A DNA stretch of 64,000 bases from an uncultured Spirochaetaceae bacterium (GCA_902789325.1 CADANN010000013.1:1-64000), one strand, 5' to 3'; counted from the first letter of the stretch, positions 1-8,312 are shown. Translations and numbers: made by a program. The notes: generated from the sequence alone by a model not told the origin.

Positions 1-1880
1 CTTCTGTTGTTGCTGCAGTTTCTGTTGAATCACCAAAATCTCCGAAGTCGCCAAAATCATCGCCACCAAAATCATCAAATCCGTCACTTCCAAAATCACC
101 GAAGTCATCAAAGCTGTCAAAATCATCAAAACCATCAGTGTTGGCAGTCTGTGGCAAAAGCATTGAATCATCTCCGATACCAGCCTCTGCAGTCTCCAGA
201 GTTTCAGTACTCGGTACATGCCAAACCTGATTTATACGTTTAATGAAGGTTGTGAAAGAAACAATCTTACCAATTCCATCATAATTTTCTGCAAGGTAAG
301 TCTGCATATCATCAACAGCCTTTAAAATCTCTGGCTTTGTAAGGTCGCCCTTTTCCTGACCAGAAATTGTAAAGTAAAGGCTGTTAGTTCCGGCAAAGTT
401 TTTATCAATAGATTTGATATCCTGACGAAGTTCACAGTTCTCAGGGAAGTAATTTACGATTGCTGTATCTATCTTAAGCATACGAAGTCCAAGGTAAGAG
501 AACGCACAAATCGCAATTGTGAAGATAATCAAACGAACACGGCTGCCACAGAAGAAGTGATAGATGTTATAAAGTGTATTACCACTTGCATCTTTCATCT
601 CCTTTCCACCGGCAAGCTGACGGGCACGTTCAAGACGGCGCTCAACTTTTTCAGTGATGTGCTTCATCTTTTCACGGCCAGCCTGAACCTTCTTAAAATC
701 CTTAGTCAAAAGCAAAGCCGGAATAAAAGTGATAGAACAAAGCCGGAATAAAAGTGATAGAAAGAAGGAGAGCAATTCCAACGCCAATTGCAGTAAAGAT
801 TGCAAAACTGTGAAGTGGTTCAATTGGACTTGAAACAAGTGAAATAAAACCAACTATTGTAGTAATTCCGGCAAGGAGGACAGCCTTCATTACTTCTTTA
901 AGTCCTGCAAAAATTGCTTCAACATATTTTTCACGGGTAAGCTCTCCTTCTACCCCATCAAGTGCAACATAATAATGTGTAAGAACGTGAATACCGTAAG
1001 CAGAACCAACGGCAATCAGAGCAACAGGAATAACACTGGAAACCAGAGTAAAGGTAATTCCAAGCAAAGCCATCAAGCCCATTGTCCAGGCAGCTGACAT
1101 AACAACGGTAATCAATGGAAGTAAAGTTCCATCAACTGTCTTAAAGCTAAAGAACAATGAAAGCAGAACTACAACAATTACAAGTGGTATCAAAGCTGCA
1201 AGGTCAGAAATCATAAAGCTTCTTGCACTTTCTGCAACTACAGGATCACCGTAAATCTTGTAAATTAATGGCTGACCTTCACACTCCTCAACTACAACCT
1301 GACGAACCTGTTCAAGAATCTTCTGCTGACGTTCGGCATCTGTAATTTTTGAAGTTGCTTTTTCTTCAGGTGTCATTGAATGAATTGTGATCTGCATCTG
1401 AGTTGCAGTGTTATCATCATTTACAATAACACGGTTATACATGTCACTCCATTCAGCAAGACGACCTTCCAGTTGTTCAATATCAGCTTCAGAACCTGTA
1501 TAAGAATCTGGAATCAACTGACTTGCAGAAATTGAACCATCATATTCGCAAACATAATCAATATGAGTAAGTGAATCTACTCCTTCAACTTCATTAAGGT
1601 CGAGACAACGGTCAGTAATTTTTCTTACAACCTCAATATTTTCTGGAGTAAGGATAGTACCCTTTTTTGATTCAAGGCTTACACCAATAACAATCATACT
1701 TCCAAATTCATCTTCTGTTTGAGTAAGACGAGTATAAGAAGCATCCTTCTGCGGCAGGAACTGACGAATTGAGTTATCAATTCCCAGCCCCGTAATAAAA
1801 AATCCGAAAACACCGGTGAGAATCACGCAGATTGCAATGATTATCCACGGACGTTTGAAAAACAATCTTGTAGCTTTCAT
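1..1880 (-). pseudogene. RND/MMPL-family membrane transporter, frameshifted and cut by the window edge
   Basis: An RND-superfamily (MMPL/Patched-like) inner-membrane protein. The N-terminal 392 codons (1880 to 702) have a membrane segment at residues 10-30, a periplasmic loop of about 180 residues, then a cluster of hydrophobic helices ending in an SITFIPAL motif. A 25-bp tandem duplication (713-762) shifts the frame, so this piece stops at 702. Removing one copy restores an open frame that continues through LLLTKDFKKV, a charged cytoplasmic linker, a second membrane segment (around 500-540) and a second periplasmic loop to position 1. The second loop holds a low-complexity Asp/Phe/Gly stretch. 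The start at 1880 follows an AGGAG. It faces an ArsR-type gene across a shared operator region. Substrate unknown; export of lipids or hydrophobic molecules is typical of the family. Could be a pseudogene, a slippage-variable gene or an assembly error. Confidence 0.85.
713..762. repeat. 25-bp perfect tandem duplication inside the MMPL gene
   Basis: Two back-to-back identical 25-bp copies, 713-737 and 738-762. Because 25 is not a multiple of three the second copy shifts the reading frame of the minus-strand transporter and creates a stop at 702. The sequence of one copy fits the expected protein (SITFIPAL followed by LLTKDF), so the other copy is the insertion. Confidence 0.95.
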
Positions 1881-1963
1881 ATTCCTGAAAACTCCTCAAA
1901 TATAAGTAAATGATTTCAGCAGCAATACACCACCGTTTGTTAACTTTAATTAATCGTCTACTT

Positions 1964-1995
1964 GTTTAAGCGTTTAATTTCTTAAACGCTTAAAC
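1964..1995. promoter_or_regulatory. Operator-like perfect palindrome between MMPL and ArsR genes
   Basis: Two perfect 14-bp arms (GTTTAAGCGTTTAA and its complement) separated by TTTC. It lies just downstream of the predicted transcription start of the MMPL gene, where a repressor would block elongation or initiation. The obvious candidate ligand is the divergently encoded ArsR-type protein. Binding is inferred from position and symmetry only. Confidence 0.65.
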
Positions 1996-2007
1996 ATTAT
2001 ATACAAG

Positions 2008-2036
2008 AATATAATAACAGAATGTTTTAAAGTCAA
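2008..2036 (-). promoter_or_regulatory. Sigma-70 type promoter of the MMPL gene
   Basis: On the minus strand TTGACT (2036-2031), a 17-bp spacer and TATATT (2013-2008). Start of transcription would fall near 2001, immediately before the palindrome at 1995-1964. Confidence 0.6.
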
Positions 2037-2080
2037 TAAATTTCAGATCAAATGTTTAATTTTTTAATCATTTAATCATA

Positions 2081-2109
2081 TTGACAACTGGATTTTTTAG
2101 ACTTATTAT
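2081..2109 (+). promoter_or_regulatory. Sigma-70 type promoter of the ArsR gene, leaderless geometry
   Basis: TTGACA (2081-2086), 17-bp spacer, TATTAT (2104-2109). Only 6 nt separate the -10 box from the ATG at 2116, so the transcript should start at or next to the start codon. No Shine-Dalgarno sequence is present. Upstream at 2051-2079 are AT-rich direct repeats of TTTAATCA that may be a further binding site. Confidence 0.65.
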
Positions 2110-2115
2110 TGAAAT

Positions 2116-2460
2116 ATGATAGACAAATCTGAAATCAAGAAGACATTGAAGACCTTTAACTCATGTGTTCCGTTTTTTATTGCAATGAGCGATGAATATC
2201 GGCAGCAGTTGATTATGGATATTGCCGAGGCTGGCCACGAAGGAATTAACGTTTCCAATCTCTCTGCGAAGTCGAATCTTTCTCGCCCCGCAATTTCGCA
2301 TCATTTAAAAGTTCTTAAGGATTCCGGATTAATAAAGCCAAAGAAGGTTGGAACACAGATTTTCTATCAGCTGAATCTTAGTGAAAATTTTAAAACTGTT
2401 TCAGAATTGATTAATTCAATGGAAAATATTCTTTCGAAGATTAATGAGATTGATGGTTAG
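2116..2460 (+). CDS. ArsR-family winged-helix transcriptional regulator
   Basis: A 114-aa protein of normal ArsR length. A winged-helix domain covers residues 30-95; the recognition helix region reads SRPAISHHLKVLKDSGLI, the family signature, followed by a wing (KPKKVGTQIFYQL). I see no metal-binding Cys pair (the protein has one Cys near residue 16), so metal sensing of the classic ArsR/SmtB type is not supported. It is divergent from the MMPL transporter and probably represses it and itself through the palindrome at 1964-1995. The start is leaderless in appearance; an internal ATG at residue 24 has no better ribosome site. It converges with rsmE, with 8 bp between stops. Confidence 0.85.
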   Translation: MIDKSEIKKTLKTFNSCVPFFIAMSDEYRQQLIMDIAEAGHEGINVSNLSAKSNLSRPAISHHLKVLKDSGLIKPKKVGTQIFYQLNLSENFKTVSELINSMENILSKINEIDG

Positions 2461-2468
2461 TTAGCAAT

Positions 2469-3209
2469 CTATATTATTTCTAACTCAGAAAGTATAATCG
2501 CACCCGCAACTGTTGCCGCAGTCTCTGTACGCATAATTCTTTCACCCATTCCACAACGTACATAACCTTTTGATTCAAGAAGCTGACGTTCCCTTTCTGT
2601 CCAGCCGCGTTCACTACCAATTGCAGCTACTACACGAGCAGAAGGCTTTACAGCATCAGCCAGTCGCACAGAAGGATTCACGTTATCCAAAGCAAGCTTA
2701 AGATATTCTCCCCCTGCACTACTTTCAATTGAACTCAAACATTCATCAAGCGTTTTATACAGACACAATTCAGGAACATGAGTACTACCCGCCTGCACAG
2801 TTCCATCCAGCAACATCTGGTAAGCGGTTCCGCGCTCCACAAGGTTAGACTGCATGTAAGATTTTTCACCAAGGTCAGTTCCAGTCAGATGAACGCGACA
2901 CACACCTAATGCAGCAATATCACGCAAAAGTCTCTTAAGCTGAATAGGACGAGGAAAACCAATAATCATTTCAAAAGGAGCAAGAGGTTTGCCGTCACCA
3001 GCTGGGGAGAACTCAAAAGATATACCGGCGGCATCGCCAGTTGTCGTAATTTCAGTAATTGTTGCAACGCCACTCTGCCCGCCTACAATTCCGGCAGTAA
3101 AAGTGTCGCCAGCCTTTTTATGCAGCACTTTTATAATATGCTGAGCACGTTCATCGCGCAGAGGCAGAGGCAGGGAAATTTCGTCTTTTGAAAATAAACA
3201 GATATTCAT
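2469..3209 (-). CDS. rsmE: 16S rRNA m3U1498 methyltransferase RsmE
   Basis: 246 aa, the usual RsmE length. RsmE is a SPOUT methyltransferase that N3-methylates U1498 of 16S rRNA with S-adenosylmethionine. The N-terminal PUA-like part includes RDERAQHIIKVLHKKAGD; the C-terminal knot carries the family motifs GSERGW (near residue 198) and MGERIMRTETA (near 221). No Shine-Dalgarno is visible before the ATG, and a TACAAT lies 8 nt upstream, so it may also be leaderless. The TPR/Mrr-like gene lies upstream on the same strand, separated by about 105 bp containing hairpin-forming sequence. Confidence 0.93.
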   Translation of the reverse strand: MNICLFSKDEISLPLPLRDERAQHIIKVLHKKAGDTFTAGIVGGQSGVATITEITTTGDAAGISFEFSPAGDGKPLAPFEMIIGFPRPIQLKRLLRDIAALGVCRVHLTGTDLGEKSYMQSNLVERGTAYQMLLDGTVQAGSTHVPELCLYKTLDECLSSIESSAGGEYLKLALDNVNPSVRLADAVKPSARVVAAIGSERGWTERERQLLESKGYVRCGMGERIMRTETAATVAGAIILSELEII

Positions 3210-3226
3210 AATTTTCGATTGTAGTC

Positions 3227-3300
3227 GCCAAGCACAGCTTGGCTCTGAGCCGTTCTTTCGATGAACCTAAAGCGACCCTTTCGGCTCGTTTTTTAACGGT
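3227..3300. other. Hairpin-rich spacer between TPR gene and rsmE
   Basis: The 105-bp spacer holds GCCAAG-CACAG-CTTGGC (around 3227-3243) and a second imperfect stem near 3275-3295. It resembles the hairpin-rich spacer at 5882-5940. Probably a 3' end/terminator region for the TPR gene; no clean U-run is seen. Confidence 0.35.
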
Positions 3301-3314
3301 TCTTCGATTTTAGG

Positions 3315-4673
3315 CTAATTAAACATATTGATTCGCTTGAGAATCTTCACTAAATCATCTTTTTCAATCAAATCAATTGGGCGGCCGTCTATAAACTTAT
3401 GCGCACTTTCCGAAAAGTTTCCCATAGTAATGCAGACACCATTATCACACTTAGTATCGCGCAGCTTACCATGGAACTCACGAATATTGATATCACCAAT
3501 AACATTCTGAGTTCTGTAAAAACGGAACATCTGCTTGGCTTCCCACTTTGGAGTTTCAACCTCACAGACAATTTCAACACTTTCAGAAGCAACCTGAACA
3601 TCTTCAACCTTAACAAACGAATCTTTGTAATAGGTTGCAATAAACTTACGGCACAGCGCAACGAAATCACTGGTTCCCGAAAGAAGATAAGTCTGCAGGT
3701 TCTTATTCTGATTCAACTCAGAATAGCGGGCAACAAGAGCATCAACATCCTTATACTGAGGCTTAGCTGCCTGAATCTGACGCAGATATATAAGTCCCTT
3801 AGAAATATCATTCATGGCAATGCAGGTATTTGCAAGGCGATATTTAATCTGCAGCATAATCTGCTCCGGCATAGTCGGAAGCCTCAATGCTATTTCATAA
3901 TCTTTTACCGCACTGGCATAATCCTTAACACGCTCATGCATCTTTCCAGCTTCAAGACAAGACTGAGCTCCAAAATTTGGATCCGGACGAAGATGCATAA
4001 ACACCTTAAGCGCCTTATCACCCATGCCACACTCAGTCATAGCCACAGCCATATCAAAAAGGATTTCTTTATTACCAGGGTTATCGTCAAGAACACGCTT
4101 CAAAAATGGTAGACAATCGCGATATTTCTGATTCTTAAAAAGTGCCAGACCAAGAAGCTCATTCACTTCATTGTTTTCTGGCTGTAAAACCTTAGCCTTC
4201 TTAAAACAGTAAATTGCCTTATCAAAAGTATTAGCCTTCATAAGTGCACGGCCAAGATACATATTACAGTCAAAATTGTCAGGCACCTTCTTTACAGAAA
4301 GCAAGAGTGAATTAATTGCATCGTCATTTTTGTCCAGATTGTAAGCTGCAATACCCATTTTGAGTGCACATTTTGCAATATCAACTTCAGGATGCGCAGC
4401 AGAAATATCATACAAAGTTTTATAGATATTCCATACTTTCTCCCAATCCTTTTCGCCGTAATAGATGTTACCAACCATTTCCAGAGCCTGAACATTATGC
4501 GGGTCATGAGCAAGCTTTCGTTCAGCTTCTTTCAAGACAGCCGATTTACCTTTCTTCTGAATTTTCTGAGTAACATCTTTTTTGTCTTCTCTCCGCTTAA
4601 TGTTTTTTATACCAACAATAAGCGAAACTAGAAGAAGCGCAACTATAACAGCAATTAAGATTGAAATAATCAT
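3315..4673 (-). CDS. Membrane-anchored TPR protein with degenerate Mrr-like C-terminal domain
   Basis: 452 aa. Residues 1-20 form one N-terminal membrane segment followed by a Lys/Arg-rich stretch, so the bulk is cytoplasmic. From about 50 to 325 there are repeated TPR-like helical pairs (for example NVQALEMVGNIYYGEKDWEK and FDKAIYCFKKAKVLQPENN). Residues about 335-452 resemble the Mrr restriction endonuclease fold: an REFHGKL segment, then NGVCITMGNFSESAHKF and PIDLIEKDDLVKIL, matching the typical order. The place of the catalytic QxK motif reads FRFYRT, so nuclease activity is unlikely. A GGAAAG ribosome site precedes the ATG. It starts 18 bp downstream of the aminotransferase stop and is probably co-transcribed with it. 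Function unknown; a scaffold is likely. Confidence 0.75.
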   Translation of the reverse strand: MIISILIAVIVALLLVSLIVGIKNIKRREDKKDVTQKIQKKGKSAVLKEAERKLAHDPHNVQALEMVGNIYYGEKDWEKVWNIYKTLYDISAAHPEVDIAKCALKMGIAAYNLDKNDDAINSLLLSVKKVPDNFDCNMYLGRALMKANTFDKAIYCFKKAKVLQPENNEVNELLGLALFKNQKYRDCLPFLKRVLDDNPGNKEILFDMAVAMTECGMGDKALKVFMHLRPDPNFGAQSCLEAGKMHERVKDYASAVKDYEIALRLPTMPEQIMLQIKYRLANTCIAMNDISKGLIYLRQIQAAKPQYKDVDALVARYSELNQNKNLQTYLLSGTSDFVALCRKFIATYYKDSFVKVEDVQVASESVEIVCEVETPKWEAKQMFRFYRTQNVIGDINIREFHGKLRDTKCDNGVCITMGNFSESAHKFIDGRPIDLIEKDDLVKILKRINMFN

Positions 4674-4691
4674 TCACTCTTTCCTTTATGT

Positions 4692-5864
4692 TTATTTGCC
4701 AGTTTTCTCTTTTACAAGCTCAGCAAGACGTTCCATAGCAATCTTAATTTTATTGATATCAGTAGCGTAACAGCAGCGGATAAAACCTTCACCACCATCA
4801 CCAAAACAGGTTCCAGGTACTACAGCTACATTATACTTTGAAATTGCCTCTGTCGCAAATTCTTCAGAAGTCATTCCTGTAGGACGGATATCCGGGAACA
4901 TATAGAAGGCTCCTTCAGGTTCAACACAAGGAAGTCCCATATCAACAAAAGCCTTATGCATAATGTTACGGCGCTGCTGATAGCTTACGCGCATTTTTTC
5001 AACTTCATCCCACCCGTGGCGCAGGCCTTCTGCAGCAGCATACTGACTGAAAATCGGAGGACAAATTGAAGAGTAAGCATGAAGTTTACAACACTGTACA
5101 AGCAAGTCATGAGGAGCCGCAATATAACCAATACGCCATCCAGTCATAGCAAAAGACTTAGAAAATCCGTTGAAGATAATTGCATAGTCTTTCATTCCAG
5201 GGAACTCGCCGATTGAAACATGCTTGCGGTCATCGTAAAGAAGTTCGCAGTAAATCTCATCACTCAAACACCAGATCTGATGCTTTTTTACAACTTCAGC
5301 AATCTTCTTGAGTTCATCAGCTGGAATAATGCGGCCAGTCGGATTACTAGGAGAACAGAACATAACAGCCTTAGTCTTTTCTGTGCAGGCAGCTTCAATC
5401 TGTTCAGCAGTAGGATAAAATCCGGTAAGGCTTGTATCAAGGTGAATAACCTTAGCATCACAAAGAGCAGCCAGAGGCTGGTACGAAACGTAACAAGGCT
5501 CACATACAATAATCTCATCCCCCGGATTCAAAATAGAACGAAGCACAAGGTCCAAGCCCTCGCTGGCACCAATAGTAGGCAGAATCTCAGTTTTAGGATC
5601 GTAATAAAGTTTGTAGCGTTCGAGGTACTTAGCAATTTCCTCACGCAGCTCTATCAAGCCCCAGTTAGAAGTATAAGAAGTGTGGCCCTTTTCCAGATGG
5701 TAAAAAGCCTCTTCCCTCATAATCCATGGAGTCGGAAAGTCAGGTTCGCCGACACCAAGTGAAATAATATCATCATGCCCAATACAAAGTTCAAAAAATT
5801 TACGGATTCCAGAAGGTGGAATCTCCATCATTTTAGTAGAAAATTTATCTGTTCGTGTATTCAT
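4692..5864 (-). CDS. PLP-dependent class I/II aminotransferase
   Basis: 390 aa, a complete fold-type I aminotransferase of the aspartate/aromatic group. Visible marks are the N-terminal PPSGIRKFFELC with LGVGEPDF, a CSPSNPTGR segment (substrate carboxylate and PLP contacts), and the PLP-binding lysine in SKSFAMTGWR (about K236), followed by the conserved C-terminal arginine region (GFIRCCYA). It transfers amino groups between an amino acid and a 2-oxo acid; the exact substrate cannot be read from sequence. A strong AGGAAA precedes the ATG. The upstream gene is an Lrp/AsnC-type regulator, so control by an amino-acid signal is plausible. The PaaK/ACT pair further upstream suggests aromatic or 2-oxo acid metabolism, but this is inference. 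Confidence 0.9.
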   Translation of the reverse strand: MNTRTDKFSTKMMEIPPSGIRKFFELCIGHDDIISLGVGEPDFPTPWIMREEAFYHLEKGHTSYTSNWGLIELREEIAKYLERYKLYYDPKTEILPTIGASEGLDLVLRSILNPGDEIIVCEPCYVSYQPLAALCDAKVIHLDTSLTGFYPTAEQIEAACTEKTKAVMFCSPSNPTGRIIPADELKKIAEVVKKHQIWCLSDEIYCELLYDDRKHVSIGEFPGMKDYAIIFNGFSKSFAMTGWRIGYIAAPHDLLVQCCKLHAYSSICPPIFSQYAAAEGLRHGWDEVEKMRVSYQQRRNIMHKAFVDMGLPCVEPEGAFYMFPDIRPTGMTSEEFATEAISKYNVAVVPGTCFGDGGEGFIRCCYATDINKIKIAMERLAELVKEKTGK

Positions 5865-5881
5865 TTATGTTTCCTGTGTAA

Positions 5882-5940
5882 GGCCGCTGGCGGCCGGTGT
5901 TCTATAGCAAACCGTTAAAAAAATTGCGCAAGCAATTTTT
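5882..5940 (-). terminator. Terminator hairpin after the Lrp gene, plus GC-rich palindrome
   Basis: On the minus strand a perfect 9-bp stem (AAAAATTGC/GCAATTTTT, 4-nt loop, 5919-5940) is followed by a T-run, a good intrinsic terminator for the Lrp gene. Next comes a separate perfect palindrome GGCCGC-TG-GCGGCC at 5882-5895, in the leader of the aminotransferase gene. Confidence 0.7.
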
Positions 5941-5954
5941 AGGTTTACCACCTT

Positions 5955-6440
5955 TTAAGCCTGTACACCCTCACGGCGGTCTCTCTCATCCTCAACATAA
6001 ACAATGTCATTTTCTTTATAAGTCTTAAGAACAAAGTTTGTCTTAGTTGAGCGAACACCTTCGAGAGTAGAAAGCTTTTCGCTTACAAAAAGGGCAACAT
6101 CTTTAAGATTGTCACCTTCAATCAAAACTTTAAGGTCATAACCGCCACTCATCAAATAAAGCGATTTAACCTGTGGAAAGCGGTAAATTCTGTCCGCAAT
6201 GGCATCAAAACCGTGCTCACGCTGCGGCTGAACCTGAATCTGAATTTCCGCGACAACCTTGTCCTTCGCGACTTTATCTTTTTCCGGATTCACAATGGCG
6301 GCATACTTGAGAATAACTCCGTCGTCTTCAAGCTTTTTAATAATCTGCTTAACCTCGTCCGTAGTTTTCTTTGTCATAGCAGCAATGTCTTCAACCGACA
6401 ATCGTGCATTCTGACGCAGTAAATCAAGTATTTCTTCCAT
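5955..6440 (-). CDS. Lrp/AsnC-family transcriptional regulator
   Basis: 161 aa from the ATG at 6440, which has a GGGGGTT ribosome site 8 nt upstream; an in-frame TTG 15 nt earlier overlaps that site and is a worse start. Residues 1-50 form the DNA-binding helix-turn-helix (LSVEDIAAMTKKTTDEVKQIIKKLEDDGVI, shown here as the standard Lrp layout), and residues 65-150 the RAM/ACT-like ligand and oligomer domain (FPQVKSLYLMSGGYDLKVLI). Members sense amino acids or related metabolites. It lies directly before the aminotransferase on the same strand, though a terminator hairpin sits between. Upstream DNA at 6465-6490 is extremely AT-rich with several TATAAT-like boxes. Confidence 0.88.
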   Translation of the reverse strand: MEEILDLLRQNARLSVEDIAAMTKKTTDEVKQIIKKLEDDGVILKYAAIVNPEKDKVAKDKVVAEIQIQVQPQREHGFDAIADRIYRFPQVKSLYLMSGGYDLKVLIEGDNLKDVALFVSEKLSTLEGVRSTKTNFVLKTYKENDIVYVEDERDRREGVQA

Positions 6441-6489
6441 AATTGGAACCCCCAAAATTTGTTAAAATGAATATAATATTATACTAATA

Positions 6490-6523
6490 AAAAAGGGTTT
6501 ATACAAATGTATAAACCCTTTTT
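6490..6523 (-). terminator. Strong terminator after the ACT-domain gene
   Basis: Perfect 16-bp inverted repeat around GGGTTTATACA with a 2-nt centre, flanked by an A-run on one side and a T-run on the other. It would terminate the paaK-ACT transcript on the minus strand. Confidence 0.85.
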
Positions 6524-6541
6524 AAGCCGTTTTTGAACAAA

Positions 6542-6973
6542 TTAAAGTTCAGAAAGTTCACTCTGTGCAACCATGCGGATGCCAGCTTTCTCAAGAACTT
6601 TTTCAGTTTCAGGTACATCTGTACAACGGATAATCATATAAGCTGAACCAGACTTGCGGCCTGTAAAGCCGTACATGTATTCAACGTTGCGACCGTTATC
6701 TGCAAGAATCTTGAGAATGCGGTTAAGGCTTCCTGCCTCATCCGGAATCTCAATTGCAATAACCGGTGTTACCTTTACAATGTAGTGTGAACGCTCAAGA
6801 GCTCCCTGTACAGCAGCGGCATCATCCACGATGATTCGCGCAATACCAAAGTCGCTTGTATCTGCAAGGCTCATTGCGCGCATATTGATGTTATGAGTTG
6901 CCAGAACGTTAGTAAATTCTGCCAAAGCATTTTTTCTGTTTTCGATAAAAATTGAAATCTGTTCTATAGTCAT
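6542..6973 (-). CDS. Tandem ACT-domain protein next to phenylacetate-CoA ligase
   Basis: 143 aa made of two ACT domains: residues 1-68 (MTIEQISIFIENRKNALAEF start) and 70-140 (VIAIEIPDEAGSLNRILKIL). ACT domains bind small ligands, often amino acids. Stand-alone double-ACT proteins are commonly encoded beside paaK-type ligases, as here: the ligase stop is 9 bp upstream, so the two are co-transcribed. The role is probably ligand sensing or allosteric control of the partner enzyme; this is inference from context. Ends just before a strong terminator. Confidence 0.85.
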   Translation of the reverse strand: MTIEQISIFIENRKNALAEFTNVLATHNINMRAMSLADTSDFGIARIIVDDAAAVQGALERSHYIVKVTPVIAIEIPDEAGSLNRILKILADNGRNVEYMYGFTGRKSGSAYMIIRCTDVPETEKVLEKAGIRMVAQSELSEL

Positions 6974-6982
6974 ATGAGTCTC

Positions 6983-8293
6983 CTAGTCGTGTAATTTACG
7001 AGTATCAATTACTCTCTTTGCCTTTCCCTCTGAACGAGCAATTGTCTTTGGTGCCACCAGTGTAACCTTAGCCTTAATCTGAAGAACACTCAAGAGTGCG
7101 CTCTCAAGCTGCTTTTCTGCTTTGTTTACTTCAGAAACCACATCACTGAACTTGTCAGCTGTCATCTCAACAAGAATCTCAAAAGTATCAGTGTTGTTTA
7201 CGCGGCCAACGTGAATCTCGTAGTTTGCAGGGTAACCGTTCTGCATAAGAACACCCTCAATCTGGCTTGGGAATACATTAACACCGCGGATAATAAGCAT
7301 ATCATCTGTACGGCCCATAGGCTTACTCATGCGGACAAAGGTACGACCACAGGCACAAGGAGCGCGGTTCAAAACGCCGATATCCTTTGTGCGGAAGCGC
7401 ATAAGAGGGAAGGCCTGCTTTGTGATTGCAGTGAATACAAGTTCTCCCTTCTCACCGTCTGGCAAGCGTTTTCCAGTTTTTGGATCAATTGTTTCAATAA
7501 TGAAGTGGTCTTCATTTACGTGCATGCCAGCCTGCTCGCTACACTCATAAGCAACACCAGGTCCCATAACTTCTGTAAGACCATAAATATCATAAGCCTT
7601 AAGGCCAAGTGATTTCTCGATGTCGCGGCGCATTTCTTCTGTCCAAGGCTCAGCACCAAAAATACCTGCTTTAAGGTGAATATCAGCGGGAGTGAGTCCC
7701 ATTTCTTTAAGAGTTTCACCAAGGTATGCAGCGTAAGATGGAGTACAGAAAAGGATAGTTGATTTCAAATCCTGCATGAAAGTAATCTGGCGCTGTGTGT
7801 TACCAGATGAAATTGGAATAACCTGAATACCAAGCTTTGTCGCACCACCGTGAACACCAAAGCCTCCAGTAAAAAGTCCGTAGCCGTAAGCGTTCTGTGC
7901 AATATCATTCTCATCACAGCCGATTGCAACCAGCTGGCGGGCAGTACAGTCATTCCAGATTTCAAGGTCATCTTTTGTATAACCTACAACAATCTGTTTT
8001 CCTGTAGTTCCAGAAGAAGCGTGGATACGAACAACCTGACTCATAGGAACAGCAAAGAGTCCGTATGGATATGTTGCGCGAAGGTCGTCCTTGCAGGTGA
8101 ATGGAATTTTATCAAGGTCATCAAGGCCCTTAATGTCATCTGGAGTTACCCCTGCTTCCTCGCAGCGCTTTCTATAGTATTCAACATTCTCATAAACATG
8201 GCGGAAATTCTTAGCCAGTCTCTCGCCCTGGAGCTTACGAAGCTGCTCCAAAGGCATACATTCTGATTCTTTCTGATAATATTTTAAGTTCAT
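6983..8293 (-). CDS. paaK: Phenylacetate-CoA ligase-type adenylate-forming enzyme
   Basis: 436 aa, the normal length for PaaK. The enzyme activates an aryl or aryl-acetic acid with ATP and CoA to the CoA thioester in the cytoplasm. Marks: the phosphate-binding HASSGTTGKQ near residue 90, YGLTEVMGPG near 235, the hinge MGRTDDMLIIRGVNVFPSQIE near 330, and a PaaK-type C-terminal domain. In anaerobes such ligases often take part in oxidation or salvage of aromatic amino acids through phenylacetate or indoleacetate. No other phenylacetate catabolic genes are present, so a salvage/energy role beside the aminotransferase is more likely than full degradation. AAGGTG ribosome site upstream. Downstream partner is the ACT protein. 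Confidence 0.9.
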   Translation of the reverse strand: MNLKYYQKESECMPLEQLRKLQGERLAKNFRHVYENVEYYRKRCEEAGVTPDDIKGLDDLDKIPFTCKDDLRATYPYGLFAVPMSQVVRIHASSGTTGKQIVVGYTKDDLEIWNDCTARQLVAIGCDENDIAQNAYGYGLFTGGFGVHGGATKLGIQVIPISSGNTQRQITFMQDLKSTILFCTPSYAAYLGETLKEMGLTPADIHLKAGIFGAEPWTEEMRRDIEKSLGLKAYDIYGLTEVMGPGVAYECSEQAGMHVNEDHFIIETIDPKTGKRLPDGEKGELVFTAITKQAFPLMRFRTKDIGVLNRAPCACGRTFVRMSKPMGRTDDMLIIRGVNVFPSQIEGVLMQNGYPANYEIHVGRVNNTDTFEILVEMTADKFSDVVSEVNKAEKQLESALLSVLQIKAKVTLVAPKTIARSEGKAKRVIDTRKLHD

Positions 8294-8312
8294 AATTCAC
8301 CTTCATATTGTC

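Noticed and set aside
7-243. Plus-strand His/Gln/Asn-rich open frame at the left edge
   Set aside because: It is the complement of the Asp/Phe/Gly repeat coding for the MMPL loop on the minus strand; that frame fits a known protein family.
557-751. Short plus-strand frame opposite the transporter
   Set aside because: Antisense to the MMPL gene and covers the duplication; no ribosome site or family match.
713-762. Target-site duplication of an insertion sequence
   Set aside because: The two copies are adjacent with nothing between them, so no element is or need have been inserted.
3315-3670. Active restriction endonuclease
   Set aside because: The QxK nuclease motif is replaced and no methyltransferase or specificity gene is present.
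3399-4112. Long plus-strand frame opposite the TPR gene
   Set aside because: Antisense to a well-supported TPR/Mrr-like gene; no family sequence or ribosome site.
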